Origin: Cristatella mucedo
Lineage: Eukaryota > Bryozoa > Phylactolaemata > Cristatellidae
Assembly: GCA_009760855.2 (NCBI GenBank)
Contig: WPIO01000002.1
Span: 2,703,001-2,767,000 of the forward strand
Direction of reading: 5' to 3'
DNA length: 64,000 bases
The notes beneath the pieces are model-generated. The model saw nothing but the letters and a program-made list of their open reading frames with translations, ran no database searches and was not told the DNA's origin. Positions 36,720-58,595 of this stretch are shown one piece after another. Each line of letters starts with the position of its first letter. Within the stretch, counting starts at the first letter, position 1. Made by a program: the position numbers and the translations under genes.

Positions 36720-38135
36720 AAATAAATATGAATAAAGCGTTCGAAAAAAATAGCTGGTATTGTCTCTTTAATCTTGGTTGGTCAATTGTCAGGCTTCCTG
36801 TCACTTGGGTAAAGTCATCAATAGATCCCTAACAGAGTTAAGCTGTTAATCCGTCAACGGCAGTCTATAGTGGCCCAATCGCAAATGAAGCACTGCATTT
36901 GCACCGATTAGTAGCGAGGCACAAGCTTACAATGCACGCCCACTCTGAGTATGTGCATTTTATAGGAGTTCAGTGTCCAGGGTAAAGGATTTTCTTCCGA
37001 TTAGCGGAAATGTAAGCATCGATAACTTTTCTCTGCGAGAATCGCACCCGCTGTCGGTGCGTGGCCGGTGACGACTAAAGTTATCGAAGCGAGAAAGGCT
37101 GTCGCCGTTGTTTGCCCTGTAGATCTTTAGAGCGCTGCGCTCCGACCGCCGCTCGCTGCACTTGAGCTCTGCGCCATGCGACCATTTGACAGCCTCTTCA
37201 ACCGCTCGGAGCGTTGGCGTCCGCTGGCCGCCGATCGTCGGAACTGGTTGCAATCGCCGCTGCGAATCGCTGTGACGATTGGTCTTCCGTTTTGGCAATG
37301 AGATGAGGTTCGGCATCAGACTACAGTCAACGTCGGAAGTCTCGCACATCTACGACAAGCTTGGCTTCGACAAGCATTAGGGCAAGCGCGTCGTTGCCAC
37401 AGAAATGGCGGCCGCAGGGGTGTGCGACCAGCGATCTCAAAAGCGGCTCGGCCAGCGAGCCCAGCTCTCCATCTCGCCACCCACCCCGCCCCCTCCCAGC
37501 TTGCTGGGCGAGCACTTCGCCGCTTTAAGAAAAGGAAGGCATCGCTCTTCGGCTGAGAATGGCCTCAGCAAACGCCGTTTCCAGCGGTTTGCTGTAGGGT
37601 GGGTGATCGCCTCCCTAACTTCCGCGAGCCAATGCACGCTGGCCAGCCGCACGAGGCGGTAAGCTGCAGACGGGCAGCTTTCTATCGTTTCATTCCTAGC
37701 CGCACCCCGTCGCATCAACGGAAGCACAAACCGTAAGCGTCGCTGCGGCTATCCAGGCGCCCGGCATGCCGGTTCTCACGAGCGCAGCCTGCGCAGAGAG
37801 AACGCCACCCATTCACTTTCGCTTGTCAGCGAGAGCGTGATTCGATACGCCCGCGTGGCGCGGCTTTGCTGACCCTTTCTCGCTGAGAAGTCGCGCACTA
37901 ACCAAGCGAGATGGCACGCGGGCAGTCTTTTTGTTCACGCGCGGATTTTCTTCGTTTTACGCTGCGACGATCCGTCAGCGATCCTGTTGCAGCGTGCCAA
38001 AGCGCCGCCGCCGCTGTATCGAGGCCCGCGAGCCGCGTGGAATGGCTCGGGGAGCGCGAGAGCGCGCTCGGGCATTCGCTCGCACCCTCTCCTTTGTCGC
38101 TCCAATACGGGCACGCGCACTCGCGCGAGCCGCGA
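36720..38135. other. Upstream DNA of the VWA gene, becoming GC-rich from about 37000
   Basis: Several open frames on both strands (36960-37349 minus, 37437-37727 minus) come from high GC. None has a domain signature or splice context I could support. Confidence 0.35.
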
Positions 38136-38139
38136 AATT

Positions 38140-38236
38140 GTGACGCGCGCATAAATAGGCGAGCGGGCAGATTTGCTCCGAAGAGCGCACGAGCTCAGCT
38201 GGCAATTTTTCGGCTTCAAGCACCTCCCGCCGCGAG
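38140..38236 (+). promoter_or_regulatory. Putative promoter and 5' leader of the VWA gene
   Basis: ATAAATAGG at 38151-38159 is a good TATA box in very GC-rich DNA, 86 bp before the ATG. A start site about 30 bp downstream would leave a leader of about 55 nt with no upstream ATG. Confidence 0.6.
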
Positions 38237-47643
<9,407 letters not shown>

Positions 47644-47649
47644 CCCCCT

Positions 47650-48855
47650 CCCCGCTCAGCGAGGTTTCTCGAGAGCGCACACTCACTCGAGCCCCTCCAT
47701 CGACGCAGCGTCTGTTCGTTGGCCTTCGTGGCGGGAATGGGTGGGCAGCAGCTATGTGTGTCGCCGCTGTAACGGCAGCGGTCTCTCTGTAGGGCGTCTT
47801 GTCGCACCAATAATCATCACGTCTCCTGATGCGCTTTCGCTTTAGCAAAAAATGACATGAAAAAACAATCGGCTTCGCTGTCTGCCCTAGGATATACCTC
47901 GTAGCTCATCAAACGGGCGCTTGATTTGGCAGCTCCGGCTGGGCGTGAAAGCACTGCTCCAGCGAGCAAAGAACTAAAGTTGATATCTCTAATAGCTTTG
48001 CCAAAATAGTTTATGTTAGAAGTCACTAGCAAGACTAATAAAGTTACTCAGCATACAAACTTGTACATTCCATCGAGTATTATTCGTATCTCACTGTTAA
48101 TGTTTTGGGGAATAAAGCGATGCAGTGCATTGACTTTTGCTTCAGACGGCACACTCTGTTCACGGGCGGCGGGGAACCATAGGCGTGGGAAAACCATCTC
48201 AGCGCATTTGATTGAATCCCCGTCTTAAAAAACATATCGATATCTGTGAGAGAGACGTAGACATGGAAACAGCGGAGCATGAACGACATGCGGAAGCCTA
48301 GTCTTGATGAAAAAAGTGCATATACCTTATAAAAGTGCCCCTCATCTAAGAATCTGTTGATTTACATGGCAGAACAGACCGCAAGAAGTTTGAAAATGGC
48401 AGAACAAACCGCGACCTTGATTGGTCAAGGATGTAAGGAGGTCATCATAAAAGCTATAGTTCCATTGAACGATAGCTAACATTGCCATGGCTGCTCTTTC
48501 CTATTTTAACTGTGATGGTTTCATAGGTTTTCCTTTCGTAAACGATGACAAATTAAAATGCTGGGCGTCAGATCCCAGGTTTTTGGGGATATAACTCTTC
48601 ACCCCTGTTTGCTCCTTCTAAATAGAGCTCATTCCCATCCGGAGCTTGTGCTCAGCCGGGCTACTTGAAATGGATTTTATAAGAACGCAGTGGAGTCGCA
48701 GACAAAAAATTAAAACATGTGCAGATGTCAACTATTAACTATATCTTTGACCGCTTAAAGGTGGGCACCTTAACTAGCGATCTTTATGGACAACCCGGCA
48801 GATTTTTGTAAGATTCATTACTAGATAAATAAATTATTTAAGGGACTCCATCTCC
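47650..48855. other. Downstream of the VWA gene
   Basis: Probably includes the 3' UTR up to an AATAAA at 48037 or 48111. No other feature seen. Confidence 0.4.
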
Positions 48856-48861
48856 ACTGCA

Positions 48862-48990
48862 ATAATAAAAATAATAACAAAGTTGTATAGCGCCATAAGC
48901 TAACTAAACTCTTTCTAGGTACTTTGCAGATGCTGTATAGAAAGCATTACAAAATGATTGGTGGTAACATTCGCAAAGGTGTGATTGCAT
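48862..48990 (-). repeat. LINE 3' tail, variant subfamily, reverse
   Basis: 'tgtatagcgccataagctaa', 'gctgtatagaaagcattaca' and 'atgattggtggtaacattcg' are the complement of the tail at 49175-49265. Confidence 0.8.
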
Positions 48991-48994
48991 GCCA

Positions 48995-49285
48995 TTACTT
49001 TTAGTTCGTATGCTCCGATAGGCTGGAACCCACTACCGACGCACGTCTCAACGTCCCGAGACATGACGAAATTTAAAAAGAAGCTTAAAACGCACCTGTT
49101 TATAACACAATTTGGTGGGTTTTGCGGTTCGTTCTTCGTGTGCATGTGCCTGCTTACAATTTGTCTCCTACTTGCCCATGTTACCACCAATCATTTGGTA
49201 ATGCTTTCTATACAGCATCTGTAAAGTGCCTAGTATGAGATTAAGTTCTCTGAGAGTGCCACACAAATGTATTATTATTATTAGT
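48995..49285 (+). repeat. LINE 3' end, variant subfamily, forward
   Basis: 'tagttcgtatgctccgatag' (LINE C-terminus), 'aaaaagaagcttaaaacgca', 'taatgctttctatacagcat' and 'gattaagttctctgagagtg' with ATT repeats. Confidence 0.82.
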
Positions 49286-49324
49286 AGTATTCTCTCACCT
49301 CTCCATCCTTCATTATTATTTTAC

Positions 49325-50430
49325 CCTAGTGTCCACCTTCGAGCCAGCCACAAATGACCTCATCTCGACGTTCGTCTCCCAATCGAAGAAGGCTAATAGT
49401 CCTCACGACCCTAGACCTACTTTTCTTCCTTTGAGATGCACAGATTTGCTACTAGCCTGGATTAATGTCGTAATAAATATGTCCTATGCCTCAGGTCTTG
49501 TCCCTGCATTCTTTAAAAAAGGCTGCTGTTTGCTCTCTCATTGGAAAGTCCCCCACAAGAGAAGCTTCAGTAACTACCGCCTGGTCTCCCTACCGCGTTC
49601 CTATCAAAGATACTGCAACGATTAGTGGGCGACCAGTGAAAATCGTATACCGTGACTTTAAACCTAAGAAGTACGTTCCAATCACTTCACAGATTCAAAA
49701 CACAGTTTCGAGTATCTAGTGAATTTCCCAGAAAAGCGAAGTTAGTTAGAATGCCTCTTTGATGCCATTGATTACTCAATCCTTGTGGAGCGACTCTTGA
49801 CTGGTTATCACAACTGGTTAATCCTCAACATGGGCTCGACCAGCAAATATCTCGTGTCATCTGCATGCAATCTCGATGTGCTGCTTCAACGAGACTGTTC
49901 ACTAAACTTCAGCATCAGCTCCGTAGTCATATCTGCCTACTTTCAGCTACGTACCATTGTACAAACTAGGGCCGGCTTAGATAAGGATGCCAGCAAAATT
50001 GGTCAAGGCATTTGTAACATCTTTCCTCAAATTTTGCATCCTACTACTAGCAGATCTTCTCATCCCTGCAATGAGACGTGAGTGAAAACTCTGCAGCTAT
50101 GCTTGTCTGCCGCAAACACCACAGCAATCCCATTTCACCAGTTTAAACAGACCTTCTCCGGCTTCCCATCAAGCAGTGCAACGGCGATTTCGAGTTTACG
50201 TCACGCACTTGCAGGTCTCTTTATTCTCTCCCTAACTAACTATTTGAGAGGATTTTCCATTCAGGCTTTGTAACGTACTAACCACTCTTCTGACTCAAGT
50301 CGTTTAGCTGTGCCTCGAACCTTCCTCAAATCCTTCGGAGATTGTGCCTTTAGTTTGTGTGCTTCTTAAGCTCACGTCGGACTGACATAACGCATCCCCT
50401 GACTGTGCGATTTAAAAAAAGAAAAGTAAT
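49325..50430 (+). pseudogene. Old LINE reverse transcriptase remnant
   Basis: 49329-49625 reads DPRPTFLPLRCTDLLLAWIN, SYASGLVPAFFKKGC and SFSNYRLVSLP, equivalent to the start of the LINE RT domain (SNYRPVxxLP). Later blocks near 49960-50000 ('gccggcttagataaggatgc') match KIRACLDKD. The centre is deleted and frameshifted. Confidence 0.7.
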
Positions 50431-50434
50431 GCCG

Positions 50435-50845
50435 AATGCGACGCAGAGCAGTCCCGAAGGCGAAGCATGACCGGATGCGACTGTGATGGACAGGCTGCAT
50501 GACAGTAGGTCGACGAGGAGGCCAATGCTACACCCTCATCCGACACGCCTGTGCATACGTCGGCACACCTTATTTGGACGTGCTTCGGCTGAAACTTGCG
50601 GTTGGTAGGTGTGCTAGTCTCCGGTTACCCGAGGTCGGGAGTTCAACTTTCGAGGACGACGCGATGCGTTCTGCTCGTGCCGTCTCGTTCTGGTCGCTGG
50701 CTCAACTAGATACGCAATGCTGAAGCGAACGCATTTATTTCAGTGTGTATGCTATTATGCGATTTCTTTTCCTTTACTCATTTCACAAACGTTCGCAAGC
50801 GCTCCAATCGCAAGAACAACGTGGCTGATTGAATGTTACGATTTA
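50435..50845. other. Intergenic, nothing recognised
   Basis: A 74-codon plus frame (50499-50723) has no recognisable family. Confidence 0.35.
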
Positions 50846-50851
50846 CTATCC

Positions 50852-52385
50852 AGAATAATAATAATAATATATAATAATATTGCACTTGATAAAGCGCCCT
50901 CAGAGAACTTAATCTCTTTCTAGGCGCTTTACATTTGCTGCAAAGTGATACGCAATAGAATAGTAAGTAAAATCATGCTTGAAAAACAAACAAAATGAAT
51001 AACATGGTTAGGGGTTACATGCACTGGGTCAGCATGCAAATGTGGTTAGTGGCAGCATGAACAGTGTCAGCACGCATAAGCACATCGAGGACGAATCACA
51101 AGGACCCACTAAATGCTGTCCTAAATAGGTATGTTTTTAAGTTTCTTTTAAATGTGGTCAGGTCAGGGGATGTTCTGATGCAGGTCGGGAGGGAGTTCCA
51201 GGCTGTGGGAGCATACGAGCTAAATGCACGGTCTCCAAAGGATTTAAGGTTTGTACGAGGTATTTCTAGACTGTTGGATTCCGAAAAGCGAGTGGTACGA
51301 TGCTTTGCCTGATGGGGGTAGTATCTCTGAAAGATAGGCTGGAGCCATAGAATGAAGAGACCTAAAAGTGAGCGACAAAACCTTGAAGTCAATCCGTTGC
51401 TTGACTGGTAACCAGTGCAGGGTCGGCGAGAAGTGGAGTAATGTGGCAACTGCGACGCTCACGACAGACAAGCCTAGCTGCAGAGTTTTGCACCAGCTGC
51501 AATCGCCTGATCGCACATGCTGGTAGGCCAGTAAGCAGTGAGTTGCAGAAGTCGAGACGAGATGTCACGAATGCATGGACCAACTTGGACGTGGTATCCT
51601 TATCTAAACAAGCAAGCCCTAATTTTAGCAATGTTATGAAGCTGAAAATAGGCTGATTTGACTGTGGAGCTGATGTGGTCGTCTAACGAGAGGTCGCTTT
51701 GGAATATGACACCTAGATTTCGAGCTGATGCAACTGGAGATATGCTGGCAGAGCCAATTTTGAAAGTCAGCCTTTCCAATTTCTGAATAACACTAGGTTT
51801 GCCCATAACTAGTAAGTTAGTTTTATCATCGTTTAGTTTTAGAAAATTTGCTGCCATCCATGATCGGATGTCATCAATGCATGCAGCAAGTGAGTTGAGA
51901 GAATTTGAGGTGCTCGAAGGCTGGGAGGGATCAAAGCAAAGGTACAACTGAGTGTCATCCGCATAGAAGTGAAAGCCTAGATTGTGCTTGGCAATCACAT
52001 CAGCGAGAGGGAGAGTATAAACGGTGAAAAGGACCGGACCTAGCACAGAGCCCTGAGGTACTCCATATTTTAGAGGTACTTCAGATGATCTTTGTCCATT
52101 CACGTCAACACTCTGGAGTCTCCCACTGAGATAGGACCTGAGCCACTGCAGAGCAGTGCCAGTGATGCCCAGGCGAGATGAGAGGCGCTCTAGAAGTACT
52201 TTGTGATCGATGGTATCAAAAGCTGCCGAAAGATCGAGCAAAACAAGAAGAGACACTCTACCCATGTCTGCATTCCTAAGTAGGTCGTTGTATACCCGAA
52301 GAAATGCTGACTCTGTGGAGTGATTAGCTCTAAAGCCAGACTGGAACTTACTAGCAAGGTGTGAGGTTTCGATATACGAGTTCAG
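50852..52385 (-). pseudogene. LINE (CR1/L2-like), 5'-truncated, best-preserved reverse transcriptase
   Basis: Minus-strand frame 52385-51600 runs LNSYIETSHLASKFQSGFRA, LLVLLDLSAAFDTIDHKVLL (first catalytic Asp), KYGVPQGSVLGPVLFTVYTL, GFHFYADDTQLYLCFD (YADD active site) and IGSASISPVASARNLGVIFQ. A 4-bp duplication near 51605-51615 shifts the frame in the ACLDKD motif; the C-terminal domain follows (VHAFVTSRLDFCNSLLTGLP), with a one-base shift near 51420. The tail carries ATT repeats at 50855-50885. The upstream RT start and any endonuclease are missing. It is the youngest-looking LINE here. Confidence 0.9.
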
Positions 52386-52560
52386 AATGAAGGCTGCTGC
52401 TGCCACGGCTGCTCGAGCGTTTCGGGCTGCTTATGCTGCGTGGCTGCTGCCATGGGGCTGCTGCTGCTGCCAAGGCTGCCAAGGCTGCTGCTGCTGCCAC
52501 GGCTGCTGCCAAGGCTGCCAAGGCTGCTGCTGCTGCCACGGCTGCTGCGGTTGCTCGAGC
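52386..52560 (+). repeat. GCTGCC-rich minisatellite at the LINE 5' junction
   Basis: Repeated 'gctgctgctgccacggctgc' and 'caaggctgccaaggctgctg' in an approximately 54-bp higher unit; 'gctcgagcgtttcgg' flanks it at 52410 and 52551. All three plus frames are open because the repeat lacks stops. Confidence 0.85.
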
Positions 52561-52564
52561 GTTT

Positions 52565-53455
52565 CGGCGCCCGAGTGGGAGAGTGGCGCAAACGCCGGCT
52601 GACGCTCGAACGGCGGCCACCGGCGCGCTAGCTAGCGCATAGCTCAAAGCCACGCTCCTGGGGTGTGACGTGTGCGGCGGCAGCATTACCCAGCGTCCGC
52701 ATTACCCGGTGACTCGCCCGCAAGCCACGCGGTCGGCTTGCACGAAGCTAGCGCGCCCCTCGCGTTTCCGCACCGGAGCTGGCAGCGAGAGCTGCTGGAC
52801 CGAAGCCAACCGACGAGCGAGGACGCGCTGAAAGCTGTTTGGCCCGTGCGCCACGCCGCCCGCCCCAAGCCCGGTTCTGTGAGTGCGTTTTGAAGTAATC
52901 TCGGCTGAGAGCATTTGAGAAATTTTTGCCCTTCTTGTGCACCCGTTCGGTGCAAGACGACGCACTGGCAAGGTGCACGACGCACCGCTTCGCTCGAGGA
53001 AATCGGGCTCGCCAAGAAATGATGAGTGAACGCAGACTGTTCCATACGCGAACCCGCATGACTCGGGCTAGCGCGAGCGGCCACCGCTAGGCCGACAGCA
53101 GCAGGAGCAGCGGGCCGCTTACAGCGAGCGGTGCTCTTTTGGCGAGCGGGTGGCACGAGATGCTCGCACCGCCTGCGGCATCGGCTTTCGCAGCGACGGC
53201 AGTGGGGAAAGCTCCCGCTTGTGCAGCGCCCGCTTCGCTGCTATTTAGGTTCTAAATGTGCATCTCAGCGGCGCCTCGTGTGCGGCGAGAGATCGAACTT
53301 GTAGCCTCCTCGCTCGTGAAAGCCACTGCGCCATACAGAGCAGTCGTAGCCAACGAGCATTGGGCCCCACCTGCTGACCACCACGCCACAGACGATGAAA
53401 TTCTGTCCGATTCAACTCGGTGAGCAACCAACGAGCGCATGTTGAACGAGCACTT
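52565..53455. other. GC-rich DNA, no supported gene
   Basis: Open frames on both strands (for example 52686-53156 minus) reflect GC content. I found no domain or credible splice chain. Confidence 0.35.

Positions 53456-53458
<3 letters not shown>

Positions 53459-53492
<34 letters not shown>
53459..53492 (+). repeat. (TA)n microsatellite
   Basis: About 30 bp of TA repeat next to the 3' end of a family B SINE, a common place for such tracts here. Confidence 0.95.
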
Positions 53493-53494
<2 letters not shown>

Positions 53495-53495
<1 letters not shown>

Positions 53496-53652
53496 TACAT
53501 AATTCTGTTGTACATCGCCCTAAGAGAACTTCACCTCTATTCAGGCGTCTCATATATGCCACGCGGCTCTAGCCCATGACCTCGGTCATCAAATGCATTC
53601 ACCTTGACTTCAAAAGGCGAGCACCTTAACAACTGAGCCAAACTAGCTCGGC
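53495..53652 (-). repeat. tRNA-derived SINE, family B
   Basis: In reverse: 'gccgagctagtttggctcag' and 'ttgttaaggtgctcgccttt', 'gtcatgggctagagccgcgt', then 'gcctgaatagaggtgaagtt' and the 'gcgatgtacaacagaatta' end. Confidence 0.78.
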
Positions 53653-53783
53653 AAACTTATGTGCCCACTATCATTCTTCGTTACTTGTGGGCCTGGCCAC
53701 CAAATAAATCTTGGCTCAGCCTCCGTATACGTACATACATGCAAAGAAAGACAGGTGAGGAAGAGAGAGAGGGGGACAGAGGG

Positions 53784-53915
<132 letters not shown>

Positions 53916-53949
53916 CAGGATAGACGGATCTAAACCACACGCCAGGCTT

Positions 53950-56790
53950 CTCTAGGTCAGGCTGCTAAGCGATTTCGGAAGAAAGCGAGCGGCTAGTTTC
54001 GCCTTGAAAATACGATCTAATTGGCACGATGCCAGAATAGACGCTCTCTGCGGCGACTCTCGTGTCGTCGGCGGCGGCGTCAACGTCCCGCTGTGTCGTT
54101 CCGTGCTCTTCCGCAATGCTAGGGAAGACTTCGGACAGGACAAAGTCCGCCGGCAGAAGTTCAGAATATTTAGCCAATCTGGCACGGCCGAAGCCGCGTC
54201 TTAGATTTCGCCTTTTGGACGCTCACGCTTTCGCAGCCGACCGAGCTGCTGCGACCGCGGCCGGCGCGTCTGATGTACGATCTCGCGCTGCGAGGCAAGC
54301 GTCGGACGTCGCCGATGCGTGCGCCCAGTGCTCGAAATATGCTTAAAGCAGCGTTCGTCCGCTGCCCGGTCGGCTACTTCAAGGCCGCAGATGACGCAGT
54401 CAGAGCGGAGATGCGGCTTTCTCCGACGCTTCCGGTTAAATTAGGCAGCTGCCGACTAGCACCGCCCCTTCAGCCATGCGGGACTGAAGGCGAAGTCAAA
54501 CAAATTGGCCGCGTTACCGCGAGCGCGACTGCCGCACTCGCGGTAGTCGCGGGGGGGGGCCGTGCGCGCCGGCTCCGGTTTCGAAATGCTCTAGCCTCGC
54601 CCTGACCACGGCCGCTTGGACTTTTGCTAAGGAGTTGTCTGGCTTACGATCTCTGGCGTTTCAGGAATGCAGCTGCGCTGTCCTCGTGCGAACGCAGCGC
54701 CAGCGCACGCCACTGCCGCGTCGCTTTTTGGCTGCTCTAGGGCGGCGCTCCGCGGGGCTCGCGCGGACCCGACGAATCGCACGTTCGCTCGGTGCGCTCA
54801 CCATTCCACAGGGAAATCGCCAGAGCAGGTAGCAGACGAGATGCATCGAATGGCGGAGCAAGCTCAGCGAGGCAGCAGTTCGTGGTCGCAAAACCAGGCT
54901 GGCAGTCGCGTGGCGAAGGCACCGCGAAGAATGTCGTCTCCCTTGCGCCCGTCCGCGATGCATGCGCTTGTTCGATGTGCGGGTGCGACTGACCCAAATA
55001 TCCTCCTCCGAATGGACAAAAATTCCGGCAGTGCCCGGCACGAATCAAGCGCGAAACGAGGCAGCAGCAGGGATGCTGCCACCAGCGGCTAGCTACGTTA
55101 TACCTGCTTGGCGTCGGCGCCGTCGGTTGCCGCCGCCGACGCCGAGCGCGGCAGATCTCCAGGGCGGACACTGTGACTTCAGGTACGAGCAAACGGACTG
55201 TAGAACTCAGTAAATAAATAACTTGCGGAATGTAAATTAGCTATTACATAGAAACTCCGGAGGCTATTCGTCGTAGTAGATTCGAGTTATTTCTCCAAAG
55301 GGAGAGCCGTTTTTCCTTTAGATCGCGCTCACCTGTACTAGAGCAGAGCACGTTCGGAGTTTTCTTTCAGACGGTCTCTGCTCTTTAAGGCGGGTCATAT
55401 TTTTTGGGTCACTTAGTAGGTAGTTCTTTGCAGAAAGTCTCTAGGAGGTTGGCCGCCGTTGAGCGCTGTCGGCTCGCTGCTTAGGCTTTCTAAATAAAGG
55501 TAACCATGTCCTTTTAATGTTTTTCAAAAGAGGCTTTCAGGTAGCGCGACTTCGGCACTAAGCTAGGGGACTTTCCAAAACTCTCTTAAGATTGGAATTT
55601 ATATATAGCTAAAGTGAGTAGTTAGGATAAAATTAAGAATACAAACAAAAGCTGCTACGGCGAAGGCATTACTGAGCGCCGATTTTCTCGTTGCCGACGC
55701 CGCTAATTAAGATCCCTTGAGCGTCCGACATTTGCAAATATTTAAAAGTTATATAAAAATATAAAATATGAATATATAATATAATGTAAGAATGTAAACA
55801 TTAAATATAAAAAGTACATTTGACGGGAAAGTGAGGGCGAAGCGCTCGAAGCCTTTCGGGCGAAGCGCTCGCGGCGGCGGCCGAGCGCACGCCCGATCGC
55901 CGCTGGCTGGATGCCCCTCGGCCTCTGTCGCGTGCTGCCGAGGACTCTGAGTGGCTCGTCGCAACGGACGCGTCGGATCAAGCCGCAAAGCCTTGGTCGC
56001 GAAATAGCGCTTTCTCGGAAACCCCGGCACCGCTCGGCACGCGGCGCGGCGCGGTCGCGTGCTCGGAGGCGTCGCGCTCGGTGGCGGGAGCGAGCGGCCC
56101 CTTCCGCAGCGGCATCGCTGGGACGCCGCTCCGGCGTGTCCGGCGCCGCTTGCACAAGCCGGCGTTAGCGAGTCCATCCGCGACCGCTCTCCTCTTTTCT
56201 CGTCTAAGGCCGACGGGCGCATTGTCAGACGCGAGCCGCGTCGGCGGACAGTTCAGGAGAATGCAGGCTGGCATTGGACCGGCGCTGCCGAAAACTACGA
56301 CGACGTCGCTGTTCTATCGCGAAATGCAAGCGTAGTCTGCATCTAAATCAGGGTGCCTAATCTGTGTGCGCAGTTGCAAGAAGCCGTCTTGTATGTGGGG
56401 CAACATCAGGTACGCTCGAGTCAATAGGATATGCAGCCCCCTCCGGACAGTGAGGGCCCTGTTGGCGTTGGCCTACCGGCAAGAAAGATGACCCTTTGAA
56501 CCGATACACACACTGATCTTCCAATAGCGCAGCCGGTGCCCCATTGCAGCGGCACACAGGGACCAGCGTCGGCCGGTGAATGTTCCAGCTGCTTTAAAAA
56601 AGCAGACACAATGTTCCGCCTGTATCGTATATTGTGTACGTACGTACCTTAATACGCACATGCACAGTGTACAGACGTAAATGTATAGCTGGTAAATGTT
56701 TGTATACCTATACCTTATTTGTGAGCTTAAAGGTGTGCATGCGTATTTTGCACACACGTGCACGCACGCACCCACGTATGCACACATAAC
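53950..56790. other. GC-rich and mixed DNA, no supported gene
   Basis: Many overlapping frames (54667-55092 plus, 54661-55041 minus, 55749-56222 minus) with Arg/Ala/Pro-rich products and no domain. Possible unannotated exons cannot be excluded. Confidence 0.35.
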
Positions 56791-56814
56791 ACACGCATGC
56801 ACAAAACGCACGCA

Positions 56815-57175
56815 TGCAACAACGCACGCGCGCATACAACGCACGCGCGCATACAACGCACGCGCGCATACAACGCACGCGCGCATACAACGCACGCGCG
56901 CATACAACGCACGCGCGCATACAACGCACGCGCGCATACAACGCACGCGCGCATACAACGCACGCACGCATACAACGCACGCACGCATACAACGCACGCA
57001 CGCATACAACGCACGCACGCATACAACGCACGCACGCATACAACGCACGCACGCAGACAACGCACGCACGCATACAACGCACGCACGCATACAACGCACG
57101 CACGCATACAACGCACGCACGCATACAACGCACGCACGCATACAACGCACGCACGCATACAACGCACGCACGCAC
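56815..57175 (+). repeat. 17-bp minisatellite, about 21 copies
   Basis: The unit is GCACGCGCGCATACAAC for about the first eight copies, then GCACGCACGCATACAAC (from about 56957). It is free of stops in most frames, giving spurious long ORFs on both strands. Flanks (56755-56815, 57175-57250) are CA/TA-rich. Confidence 0.97.
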
Positions 57176-57254
57176 ACGTACATGCACACACACGCACACG
57201 TATGCACACGTATATATATATACATGCACACGTATACATATACATACACCGTAC

Positions 57255-58460
57255 ATTATGTAGGTACCTAAACTAACTACCTACGTAATGAACGTATCGA
57301 GCAACGAGCGCTCTGGGCCACGGCCGCTGCGGCGGCGGCGGCGGTGGCGTCTACCCGCCATCAACCGCCGAACAACCAGGGAGACTTGACGCCACTTTTT
57401 GTGCGACAACAGGTTTATAAGCACGGCAATGGCCTCACTTAAAACTCGACGGCTCATGCTAGCGCAAGGTACAGATAGGCGACCGCTGCAGAGCTCGGCA
57501 TTTGAACAAACCTTGACCTCTACCCTGCTCTAAATGGGCAAAGCGTTCGATGCGATACGCACTACGCCCTGCCAGAAAAGGCCTCCGACGTTCAAAAAGT
57601 GTTCCGCTGAGGGGAAGAGACGCGAGACTATTGCGTCGGCCCAAAAACTAGCGGACGATGAAAATGAAAAATCCCTTTCCGGGCAATTTGTATTTGCTGG
57701 AAAAGAAGCATGCCGTGCCTCGCACACTTTCGAGCCTAAGATAGACAGGACTTGATCAGCAATCAGGGACGAACAGGAAGCGGGAAGCGCGATGGGTCGC
57801 GATCGCTCGTGCAGAAAGGAGCTTGGCCATTCGCTCCTACTTTTGCGCTTACTATTTACTCTTAGTCGCGCTTGGCTATTCGATCTAACGTTTTGCCGAG
57901 TACGCTAATAATGACGCTTTAGTTTTGAGAGCTTCCATGTCAGGTATCTTAAGAGTGGATCGACGCGCTCGCCGGCCTGCCGGTGCGACCTGCCGGTGCC
58001 ATTTTCCGGCGGCGGCGACCTGAATATCTGAGAAGCTGTCAACTCCGGCATGTGATGAGCTCCAGCCCGTGGGATGCTGCGAAGTCCAGCTGATGTAAAG
58101 ATAGCTGGCAACCAGCTTCGGTAGAATTTTGTATCGGAGCCCAACGCGGCCGCGAAGCTGAATACCGAACGCTATTTTATGCAGAAGCAGTAAAACTCGA
58201 GTCGGTCATGTGAGTTCGCTTTATCCGCGCACATCGTAAACTTGCACCTCTTATTTTTTTATGCCACGTAAAGCAGTGATTTTCTTACGCCACATAGTTA
58301 AATAGAGCCAGCTAAATAGATCGGACGTTCCCATGCCGGCATTTGGATCAATTTCTAAGGTGTGGGAGCTATTGATTACGACTGTGTTTGACTGTCGCAT
58401 GCACACCTCTGCGAATCGGCTTTTGCGACGTCGACGATTCGCTGGCTTCGAGGCGCCAGT
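57255..58460. other. Intergenic, no supported gene
   Basis: The 73-codon plus frame 57534-57755 (MGKAFDAIRTTPCQKRPPTF) has moderate complexity but no recognised family, and two antisense frames are equally open. Confidence 0.35.
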
Positions 58461-58465
58461 TCAGC

Positions 58466-58595
58466 GGCCCTAGTTTGGTTTGGGGGTCACGGTGCTCGCC
58501 TTATACGACCGAGATCGTGAGGTCGAACCATGCGACATGTGTGAAGCGCCCAGATCGAGATTAAGTTATCTTAGGATGCTACACAAATGAATTAA
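58466..58595 (+). repeat. tRNA-derived SINE, family B, diverged
   Basis: 'tttgggggtcacggtgctcg', 'gatcgtgaggtcgaaccatg', then the LINE-like end 'gagattaagttatcttagga' and 'tgctacacaaatgaatta'. Confidence 0.7.

Noticed and set aside
56815-57175. Regular repeats resembling a CRISPR array
   Set aside because: There are no unique spacers; the 17-bp units are directly adjacent and the genome is eukaryotic.
56473-57271. Minus- and plus-strand frames of 149-258 aa with periodic Cys/Val/Arg or His/Thr/Ala
   Set aside because: They come from the stop-free 17-bp minisatellite, with the same period in several frames on both strands.
57534-57755. 73-codon plus frame with plausible composition
   Set aside because: Antisense frames are equally open and no family or transcript signal is visible.
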